Source: Strix aluco
Taxonomy: Eukaryota > Chordata > Aves > Strigiformes > Strigidae
Reading direction: 5' to 3'
Assembly (NCBI RefSeq): GCF_031877795.1
Contig: NC_133938.1
Location: forward strand, 12,928,920 to 12,992,919
DNA: 64,000 bases
Shown: positions 35,716 through 44,671 of the stretch, piece after piece
Layout: each line of letters opens with the position of its first letter
Position numbering within the stretch: the first letter of the stretch is position 1
The notes under the pieces: model-generated
Database searches by the model: none
What the model saw: only the letters and a program-made list of their open reading frames with translations
What the model was told of the DNA's origin: nothing
Made by a program: the position numbers and the translations under genes

Positions 35716-36279
35716 GGCTATGCTGGGGAAGGGTGCGACGTGGGCCAGCTCCCGCACCCCACGCCATGGGACACGGGGCTGGAGCGTGCTGGGGCCAGCA
35801 GAGCTGGAGCTGGTTCCTGAGCCATGTGGGGCTGTGGGAGGGGATGGGAGCCAGGGCCAGGCTGTGCCTTGGAGATGCCAGGCTGCATGGGACCCCTGCT
35901 CCCCCAGCCAGGGCAGGGCTGAGCCCAGACCCTGGGCACCTTGGCAGCCTGGCTTATCCGGGCAGGCAGCAGTGGCAGCATACCTTTCCCTCTCCATCAG
36001 GGTGGCCACTGGGGCCCTGCTGAGCACCTGTTCCCTGTGTCCCCACCATGTCCCCACTCTGGGCCATGCCACTGGACACTGTGCCATGCCACTACCATGA
36101 GCGGGGCACTCTTGGAGGGACCCCACTTGCTTTTGTTTGCGACTGAGGACGAGCTGGAAGGCTCCTATTAATTTGTGATTCCCTGGGGCACTGGTGATGC
36201 TGGCTAATGGGCTGCCATCTGCCTCAAGCCAGCTCTGCCGCTGCTCCTCGAGCCACCACTTTCTGTCACCATGCCCAGT

Positions 36280-36800
36280 TGGGCTGAATTTCACCGGGCG
36301 CCCTGGTCAGGGAGACGGTCTGGCCGAAGCCCATCCTGCTGGAGTGTAATGAATGGAAAAGGGGGAATCCATAACCGTGGTGTAAAGGAGAGGTTGCAAC
36401 CGGCAGGACATAAATCAGAGGGAAAGTGATAAAGGGAGGCTCTTGCCAGGAGGGGCCAGCAGCGGAGGGAGGGATGGCGATGGCATCGTGAGGCCAAAAG
36501 AAATCCTGGCAAGGCAATAAATCCTGCAGCCGCTAGAGCTGCTCAAGCACTAATGATCAGGCGAAAACGCCAGCCACGTTTAACAAATATTTCTGCTCTG
36601 TATTTGGAGAGAAGCGGGACGACATGCTTGAATCATACAAGAGTGATGAAGCCGCCTATTAATTACTGCCGGGAATGTTAAACAACATCTGCCAGCTCAG
36701 CGGGCCCAGGCACCGCCTGCCCCGGCCTCCTCCAAGAGCTGGAGGAGAATTTGGCCTCCTCATTAATTTCCCGTGAAATCTTGAAAGAGCAAGAAAATCC
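36280..36800. promoter_or_regulatory. Largest candidate conserved non-coding element, about 0.5 kb
   Basis: The block contains GAGTGTAATGAATGG, GACATAAATCAGAGG, AAGTGATAAAGGG, GGCAATAAATCCTGC, CACTAATGATCAGG, GTTTAACAAATATTTCTGC, CGCCTATTAATTACTGCC, TGTTAAACAACATCTGCC and CTCATTAATTTCCCG. It is AT-richer than its surroundings, not explained by any repeat, and has no splice-bounded frame. Its length and continuous motif content make it the best candidate for deep conservation in the upstream region. Confidence 0.45.
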
Positions 36801-36889
36801 CAGCCGGCTGATCGAGAGCCCACCCGTGCTGGGAGCTGCAGGGACGCAGGGGTGCTCAGTCCTTGCCTCCCTGTCTTGGCTCTGCTGGG

Positions 36890-37120
36890 ATTTATATCAT
36901 GTTTCCACTTAGTTCGATCCTCCCTGATGAAGAATAGACATAAAATGGCAAAGGTTGGGCATTTGTTTCCTGTGATATGATGTATAGATTTTCTTGTACC
37001 AGAGCATTTTTGGAGGCTGTAAGAAAGGGAGGCTTGAGAGGGGCAATGTGCTCATTAAGGCATCCTGCAGAAATCTTCGTCACAACTTTGGGAGTGGCTG
37101 GCATCTTTCCCTGCATCTCC
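36890..37120. promoter_or_regulatory. Possible non-coding element
   Basis: An AT-richer block (TTTATATCATGTTTCC, ATGATGTATAGATTTTC, GCTCATTAAGGC) of about 230 bp with no clear coding function. The motifs are less dense than in the block at 36280. Confidence 0.25.
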
Positions 37121-37394
37121 CGCGTGCCTGGGACCCAAGGGATGGAAGGGCAGAGGGGATGGAGGGATGAGGGGGACAGAGGGATGGAGGAGGAGGAGGC
37201 TTCCACCAGGAGGGGAGGACCCCACAGGACTAGGGCAAGCCCCGGCTATGACACAGCTCTGCTGCACCCCATCATTAGCCATTTGCAACCCAGGCAGGTC
37301 CTTCGTTTCGGGAGGGGGCAAGAGGCTGAGCAGCAAAGGTGGCTGCGAAGGGCACAGCAAACTTCAATGGCAGTAAAGCAGGCAGCCCAGCTGC

Positions 37395-37440
37395 AGAAAG
37401 ATGCTAATTAACAAATTAACTGTACACGCTATGCATGGAC
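37395..37440. promoter_or_regulatory. Short homeodomain-site cluster
   Basis: GATGCTAATTAACAAATTAACTG holds two TTAAC-type half-sites, similar to but not a full match of an HNF1 site. It is short and isolated. Confidence 0.25.
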
Positions 37441-38829
37441 CACGGTAAGAGGAGAAGGACCTGGCAGAGTGATGGATCCCACCAAGGAGTCCCCAGTGTG
37501 CACTGGAGCTGGTGCGTCCCTTTGGTGCCAGGTCCCTGAGCCAAAGCCTTGGTGGTGCCCAGGGCCATGAAAACAGGGAGGTCCAAGAGATTCAGGTGAG
37601 ATTCTGGGCAAGGAGGAGGGCTGGGGATACACACTCAGCCAGCCAGGTCACACTGCTCAGCAAAGCCTGCCCCAACACAGGGGAGCTGGAGGGGACGCCC
37701 CGGCAGGGACTGGGGGTGACGGGGCAGGGAGCACAGCCATCGCAGGGACACACTGGCCTCAGGGACACAGGTGGAGAGGTGGGACTGGGTCGGTGCTGGG
37801 TTCTGCTGGAAAGGTTTTTCATCCCTTGGTCCCTTCACACCCAGAGGGGATGGGTTTGGGGAAGACTGTCTTTGGTGAAAAATCATGAGATTTAATACAA
37901 GCAAAGCTCTTGCAGCTGCCTCCACAAGATGCTGGGTCACACGCAGATTATTTTTCCCAGCCTTTTTCTGCACATGAAAAGGCTAGAATTTACTCACCTA
38001 TAAAAGCCAAAAACTAAACATGGTTGCAAACATTGGGGTGCTTTAGAGCAGAGAAGAAAGCCCAGGGGGGAAGTGACACCCCAAGGTGCCCCCCTCCCAG
38101 CCCCAGCCCCAGATTGCTTCGCACAGCCATGGGGTGCAGAGGGAGTGGGACAGGTCTGGGGGTGCCCAGGAGGGACAGGGGTGACAAACCCCAGTGGGAC
38201 GGTGCCATCCAGCCACCCCAGCCTGCAGCACCTCAGTCCTCCTGGCCCCCAGGGAGCAGCTGAGCCACATGGGAGCCCAGGGACAGGTAGTTAAAATACA
38301 GAAATGTCAATTTAAATTAAAATGTGTTTCATAAAGAAGGAGAGAGATAAAACCTTCCCTGCAGCACAACGAGCTGGGGGATTTATGGGGTACTGGGAGG
38401 ACTGGTGCCTCCATTACTGTGGGCTCTGGGGGGGAGCCAGCTCGGCTGCTGCTGCTGGTGCTGCAGGGCATCCCAAGGCACTGTGACAGGGAGCGGGGGC
38501 CACTCGCCGCCTCCCCACCCCAACCATCATAGAGGCCAGAGCCGGGTCTGCACCAAAATGTCAGATCCCTAATAAAATGTGCAGGAGCTATGTTTTCTTT
38601 GGGCCAATAAAACTCCCGGGCAGTGGCAGGGATGCTTGGCACCAAGATGCCTTCCTGTGCCAGCGCCCCACTCAGCCCCCACCCTGATGCCCTGGGAGGA
38701 CATGGGTGCTGGTCTGACCCCACGCTCATGCCAGCTCCCCCAAACAGCGGGTACCAAGCACAGGCCCCAGCGCCAACGTGGCACACAGCTCCAGCACCGC
38801 AAGTGGCACGACCGGGAGTAAATTCACTG

Positions 38830-38960
38830 TGCCCTGTCAAGGTAAAGTGACAAAAGACCGGCCTGCAATGCAGGAACCGCAGTTATAACAAGATAAAATC
38901 AATGCAATATATTACCAGAGATATAAAGATGCCATTAACGCTTCAGCACGGAGCCCAGCA
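38830..38960. promoter_or_regulatory. Candidate conserved non-coding element
   Basis: AT-rich in GC-rich surroundings: GTCAAGGTAAAGTGAC, CAGTTATAACAAGATAAAATC, ATGCAATATATTACC and GATGCCATTAACGC. There is no coding frame. Confidence 0.35.
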
Positions 38961-39539
38961 GCTTCGCTTGCCGTCAGCAGGGCAGGTTTGCTGTGAGGGC
39001 TCCCCGTGTTTCTGTCTCACTGCCTGGGTCACCCGCATGCTGGGGCTCAGCTATGTGTTTATTTGCTGCTCCCCCCAGCAAAGCTCTCCTGCTACCACCT
39101 GCCGCCTCCTGGGCTTTGCCCCTGCCCGGTGCCTGGCGATGTGGCCGTGCCTGCCAGGGTGGGATGGCACACGGCTTCGGTGGGCGCCTTCCCAGTCCCA
39201 AGGTGCAAGGACCCGGTAAGGCTGCACCCTTGGACCAGGCAGGTGCCACCCCTTGTTCTGGGGCTCCCCGTGTGGCTCTGCCACCCACCCGCCAGGCGGT
39301 GCTGAGCCCAGCGTGCTCAGGCACCTCCTGGATGTGTTTGAAGAGGAAGACCAACCCCCACGCACCGTGGGGCAAGGCTGCAGAAGGACGCAGGGAAGGC
39401 GCAGCGGTGCCTTGGCATGGCAGCTGCAGGCAGGGAGCAGTCTGTGTGCTGGGGACAGGCACTGGGATGTGGGCTGGGGACATGGGCACTGCGGACGTGC
39501 GTGCTGGGGACACGGATGCCACCCCCTGCACAGCTGTCC

Positions 39540-39640
39540 ATCACTGGGGATAGTTTGGATTATTACCGAGAAGTTGAGTCAAGCTTCTTCTAATTGATTA
39601 ATCAATAGCCTTAATTGAGTTAAGATTCTTTAACAGCATC
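39540..39640. promoter_or_regulatory. Candidate conserved element with a 14-bp homeodomain palindrome
   Basis: ATTGATTAATCAAT at 39593-39606 is a perfect palindrome. It carries TGATTAAT on both strands, resembling PBX/HOX or paired-type dimer sites. GGATTATTACCG and CCTTAATTGAG lie beside it. It sits about 1 kb upstream of the HYI start codon, so it is the regulatory-type island nearest a promoter. Confidence 0.45.
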
Positions 39641-40189
39641 GTCACTGCTCTGCCCTTTGGTGGCCCTGCCCTGCCCTCCCACCAAAACCCTCTTGCTGTG
39701 GCTGGGCTCTGCCGGGGCAGCACTGCCGCCGCGCTCTCCCAGGCTGCTGTGGGTTGCTGGGGCTGGCAGCGGGCACGGGGCTGGGGCTGCAGAGGGTTCT
39801 GCCACGGGCACGGAGGAGCCGGAGCACACAGGGCTCCCCAGGCACGGGCGGGTGAGAGCCCCCAGGAACAGGCTCAGCACAAGGGGCTGCAAAATGTCCA
39901 CAGCTATATGTCACGGTCGTGGGCTGGACAGGACACACACCCCACCCTGTGCCTGAGGCACAGAGAGCGTGGGGGACAGGGACCGGGGACGGGCACTGCG
40001 GAGGTCGGACTGCTGCACAGCAGAGCCACAGCTCTGCAGAAGTGGAGATGAACGTTTTACCGTAAAATATGCAGAGCGTGGGACAAAAGAAAAAGCGTTT
40101 CTCGCATAATGAGACATTGTTAGAGACAAGCTCCCCAGGAAACCAATTAACACGGCGCTTTGTGTATGTCAGGCCAACACCTGGCAAAA

Positions 40190-41160
40190 ACACCTTTCCG
40201 GGGAGGCCGCCCCTGCCCCCCGCCCCCGATGGTGTCGCGGGCAGCGCGGGGCCGGCCCTGCCTGCGCGGCGCGGGGCCGCTGACCCACGCGGGCCCGCGG
40301 CACCAGGCCCCGGCGTGGCCGCGGGCACGCGCTGGAGCCGCCGCCGGCCCTCGGAGCCGTGAGCTGCCGGGGAGAGGCCGCGCCCCGGCACGGGCCCAGC
40401 CGGTGGGGGCTCGCTCGCAGGCGGGGCCCCCCCGCAGCCCCGCGGGTGGGTCCTTGTCGCCCACAGGCGCCGCCGCCCGCGCGGGACGCACCGGCCGCGC
40501 TGCCCGGGCGCCACCCGCCGCCTCGGCCCCGCCCCCCCGTGGCCCCGCCCCGCCCCGCCGCCCGCCATGTCGCTGCGCTTCTCCGCTAACCTGTCGTGGC
40601 TGTTCCGGGAGCTCCCGTCGCTGCCGGCGCGGCTGGAGGCGGCGGCGGCCGCCGGGTTCGGGGCGGCGGAGGCGGCCTGGCCGGCGGGCTGCCCGGCCCA
40701 GGCGCTGCGGGCCGCGGCGGAGCGGGCGGGGGTGCGGATCGTCCTCCTCAACACCCCCCCCGGTACCGCCGCGTCCCCCGGGCCGCGTGGGGGGGGTGGG
40801 GGGCGCGGGGGTGTCCCGGTGCCGCTGACCCCGCCGCTCTCTCGTAGGGGACCCGGAGGCGGGCGAGATGGGGCTGGCGGCCGTGCCCGGGCGCCAGGCT
40901 GCCTTCCGGCAGGGCCTGGCCGCGGCGGTGCAGTACGCCAGGGCGGTGGGCTGCCCCAGGTAGGTGCGAGGCAGGACCCCCGCTCCTGCGGCGCCCCCGA
41001 CCCCAGAGCACTCCTCCGCCATCCCGCCACGGCTCTTCTTCCGAGCGCGGTTCGCCCTTTGCCCCGCGGTGCCTCCAGCCGCCGGGTCCCGGAGCCTCTC
41101 CCGGGCAGCGTCTCCCTGCTGGGGGGCGTCGGGCGGGAGCCGGTTCGTTGCAGACCCATG
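40190..41160 (+). promoter_or_regulatory. HYI: CpG island and promoter of HYI
   Basis: Extremely GC- and CpG-rich DNA runs from about 40.19 kb through exon 1, intron 1, exon 2 and the start of intron 2. Immediately upstream of the start codon are several GC boxes (CCCCGCCC and CCGCCCCGCC at about 40528-40560), typical SP/KLF sites, and no TATA box is seen. The transcription start is probably within the last few hundred bases before 40567. The island also keeps the opposite strand open for over 500 codons, which is a composition effect and not a gene. Confidence 0.8.
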
Positions 41161-43474
41161 GCCAGAATGTGCTCCCTGGGAGTGACCCTGGGAGTGACCC
41201 AGAGCTGGCAGGCACTCTCGTCCACCCTGCCCTCCACCGCGGAGGCTTTTGTCCGCACCTCTGCATAACTGTCCCCATGATAATCCTCCCTTTTTTCCTC
41301 CCTGATTGCACCAGTCGTTTGCCCCAGGACACAACAGTTACTTTACTGAAGGCCACACTGATTACAGCACAGCAGAGACACTGTAAGAGATGCAACTGGC
41401 ACAATCCCCTTCAGAAACCCAACGTGGCCCTTTTATTCCATTTACTTTGCATCATTCTTTCCCTTAGAAAGTCCAAAGCCCTGCAGAGGGCACGGGCCAG
41501 GCAGGACAGGGCTTGTCCAGACTCATTTGCACTCTGATAATAGGCAGAGTGAAAAGGGTTTTGTTTTCACCCTACACTTTCCTTGCTCTTGCCTGGCCAG
41601 TGAGTTCTGCACGTAGTCTCGCATAGCCAGGCACTGGCCACCGTCCCCTCCCGGCACTAAAGCCAGCAAGCGGTGAGACAAGGCATGGAAGCTGTCCCCA
41701 GCAGAGGCAGCACGCCTGCTGCCCATCCTGCTGGCCTCAGGGCAGCCCCAGGAGTGAGACCCTAAGAGAGCTCCAGCCTCGGGGAGAAAGAAGTGGAGGG
41801 AGCTGGCAAAAGACGGAAGAATCAAGGTCTGCAGTTTGTCAGGCAAAAGATTCAAAGACATCCCTCTGCCTACTGCGGTGGGATGGTGTGTGTTGTGTCC
41901 CTGCAGCTCGCTGGTGCCAGTTGTGCCTCCTGCAGGGGAGATGGTTCCTCTTACCGCCTTCTGTGTCTGCTCCCCCAGCCTGGCCCTGTTTTCTATCAGC
42001 AGAGGAAGGTGTATTACATCCAACCAGCTAATCACTGAAGCTGCTGCCTGTGGCTGACTGCTCTGTGTCTGCAGGATCCACCTGATGGCTGGGCGGGTTC
42101 CCCCGGGCACAGACCTGGCCGCAGTGGCAAGCGAGATGGAAACCACCTTCATTGAGAATCTCAGATATGCTGCTGACCTCCTGGCCCAGGTAAGTGGGGA
42201 ATAGGTCCTGCTCCATAGGTACTTACATGGTCTTAGGGTACCGGGGATGGAGAATCCCCCAGGAGCCTGGTATGGGGAAGGAGTGCTCCCTGCTGCAGAG
42301 ATGACAGGATGCTCTGCTGGGTGACATTACTGTGTTACAGGAAGACATGATTGGACTGGTGGAGCCTATTAACAACCGCATCACTGACCCCAGCTACTAT
42401 CTGAACACCCCACACCAAGGTAAGGCAGCCACCTCTTCCCCAAAGTCTCCTTCAGAGGAGGAGAAGCATCCCCAGTCTGAAAGACAGGAGGTTGCCTCAC
42501 ATGCAGGGAGATGCTGAGGGAACACAGTTGATGAAGAGGATCTCAGGGCTTCACCATGAAGCTTCTAGCCTGGGGGTGATGGTTTCTCATTTCTTGCACC
42601 CTTAGCTGCTGCCATCCTGGAGAAGGTGGGACGGCCCAACCTGAAGCTGCACCTGGTGAGTCAGCATTGAAGATCTCCAGGGTCCACCCTCTACCAGGGA
42701 ACCTTGCACAGGCCCCCAGGGGAAGCCCAGGGGGTGCAGGCTTGTTACCCCCTCCTGGGGACATGGGGAGGGACAGGGGCTGTAGCACAGCCATCCTTGA
42801 CTGCTCCCTGCTGAACAGCTGCTGCATCCTCCGCTCTCCCACAGGACCTCTTTCACTGCCAGATCATGGATGGGAATTTGTCACGCAACCTGGAGACATA
42901 CTTCCCACTCATCGGTAAGGCCCTGCACCCAAACTGGCTCCTCTGTGGCCGTGGGGCAGGAGCAGCTTTAAGATGGGGCCCTCCTGCCCCACGCTCTGTT
43001 CTGGCTGGCTGGGGGCTGGGGGTGTGGGGCTGCCCTTGGGGCACTTTGTCTCATGCCTGGAGAAGGCTGCAAGCAGGGCTGAGCAGCTCCTGTTCCCTCC
43101 CTAGGTCATATCCAGATTGCACAGGTGCCAGGGCGGCACGAGCCCGACAGCCCTGGAGAGTTGAACTTCCCCTACATCTTTGAGCTCCTGGAGTCCCTCG
43201 GCTACACTGGTTACGTGGGGTGCGAGTATGCTCCGAAAGGTGAGTGGGCCCGCAGGCGGTCTGAGCCCCACATCCAAGCACAGACCAGCAGGCAGGTCCT
43301 GGGCGTCAGAGTTCCTGCCCGGGGACAAGAGCCCTGCCCCGAGCAGAAGCTGCTGCAGCTTGCGTGGGCATGCCTGTCGCTCCAGGAGACACCCTGGAAG
43401 GTCTGGGCTGGCTGCGCTCATACTGGGAGAGCCGAGGGCTGCAGCACGGTGGGACCAGCAAGGCAGCCAACTAA
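40567..43474 (+). CDS. HYI: Hydroxypyruvate isomerase, complete eight-exon gene
   Basis: HYI interconverts hydroxypyruvate and tartronate semialdehyde; its role in vertebrates is poorly known. Coding exons are 40567-40762, 40848-40959, 42075-42189, 42341-42419, 42606-42655, 42845-42914, 43105-43239 and 43386-43474. All introns are GT-AG and phases agree, giving 281 residues, close to the mammalian length of about 277. The fold is the xylose-isomerase-like TIM barrel. The protein opens with [10 protein letters not shown]. The two catalytic glutamates expected from the bacterial enzyme are at E149 (E-P-I-N-N-R) and E248 (C-E-Y). Probable metal-site residues include D185 and H188 (D-L-F-H) and Q214 (Q-V-P-G-R). 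The start has G at -3, and no other ATG lies upstream in frame. Alanine-rich residues 25-36 reflect CpG-island composition. It converges on SZT2, as in other vertebrates. Confidence 0.95.
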
Positions 43475-43515
43475 AACAAGGAAACCACTGGAATAAAAGT
43501 CAAAGCAATGACTTA
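43475..43515 (+). terminator. HYI: HYI 3' UTR with polyadenylation signal
   Basis: A canonical AATAAA lies at 43492-43497, 18 bases after the stop codon. The 3' UTR is therefore probably only about 40 nt long, unusually short, unless a more distal site is used. No other strong plus-strand signal was seen before the SZT2 3' end. Confidence 0.75.
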
Positions 43516-44109
43516 AGAGGAACATGTCTGTCTTCTCCAGGGCTAGGGGATGGTGGTGGCTGGGATGATTCCTAGAGAAATGTTAGGAGCACCTGTGTTG
43601 TATTTCCTTTCCCCAGGCCCTATTGGGCCAGCCCAAGCACTCTGACCCCATCTACTCACACACTGTCTGCAGGGCCTGGGCAGCACTGTAGGTGACTAGT
43701 GGTACATAGGAGCACCTTCACCTCCGCTTTGCAGGGGTGTCCAGCAGGGCAGAGGGGAGCACTCGCTCCTTGGGAAGGGCATGAGTCTTCCTAGTCCAGC
43801 TCCAGCTGGTGCCTGGAGTTGTGGTAAGAGGGTTCTGGACTGCAGAAGCCCTGCAGTTCTCACGGCTGCTGCCAGTGCCCAGCACTGGCCCTGCAGCAGG
43901 TGGAGAAAGTGAAGTAAGCAGCCCCCTCACAGGCTGCCCAACCAAGGTAAGAGGCTGTGGGCTGCCTGCCCACAGACACTCGGGGCTGTGGTCTGCCCTG
44001 CTGCTCCTGCTCCGGAGCAAGTGTGAGACTGCTGCAAACCCAGCCAGTCCCACAGCCAGGGATGCCTCTGCGCCCCTGTAGGAGGCTTTCCACATCCTAG
44101 CCTACGGCA
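43516..44109. other. Tail-to-tail spacer between HYI and SZT2
   Basis: About 0.6 kb between the two predicted 3' ends. No gene or repeat is recognised. Confidence 0.7.
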
Positions 44110-44671
44110 CCCGAACACGGATCTGGTTCAGTTTATTTCACAGATACGTCAATGGCTTTAATGTACATCTCCATAAAACCTTCCACTGGTCCAGTTCACC
44201 CTTCCTGTCCCATTTGGTGCTCTCCTGATGAAAGCAAAAGGCCCAAAGCGGGCAGCCACACTGCCCAGAGCCCTCAAGTCCAGGAGTCTTTCTGCCTAAA
44301 GCCAGAGCACTGTGTGATGCTGCCCTGTGCAGAAGACGTGCCGTACGTGTTCCTCTGTGCCTTCCGAGCAGGCAGAACTCACCTGCAGATGCCAAAGCCA
44401 TGTCCCTGAGAGTCGCTCTGCTTCAGCCGAGCCAGAGCAGCCAAGCTCCTGCCCTTGCGGTGCGGTTCAAGGTCAGCACACTGAGGGCCACACCAGCCAG
44501 CCAGCCAACGACGGAGGTGCATATCCCCAGGCTCCTCAGTTCAGTACCCACACGTGCCACGAGCAGCAGTGCCTGCAGTGTTGGAGCACAGGACCCCTCC
44601 AGAGGCCTGTTCTTCCCCATCGTCACCCATGGCAGAGCCGCACCGAGGGGTCCGGTACACGGGTGCCAGTG
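44110..44671 (-). terminator. SZT2: SZT2 3' UTR with polyadenylation signal
   Basis: On the minus strand the stop codon (44674-44672) is followed by about 535 nt of untranslated sequence, then AATAAA at 44137-44132. Cleavage is expected near 44110-44120, where the minus strand is G/T-rich. No coding potential. Confidence 0.75.

Noticed and set aside
1-40000. Possible coding exons of PTPRF, expected upstream of HYI by synteny
   Set aside because: No segment resembling its signal peptide, immunoglobulin or fibronectin domains was found on the minus strand. Untranslated first exons cannot be excluded.
39642-41258. 538-codon open frame on the minus strand across the HYI promoter
   Set aside because: It lies opposite HYI exons in a CpG island, where stop codons are rare. 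Its translation is Arg/Pro/Ala/Gly-rich without any domain.
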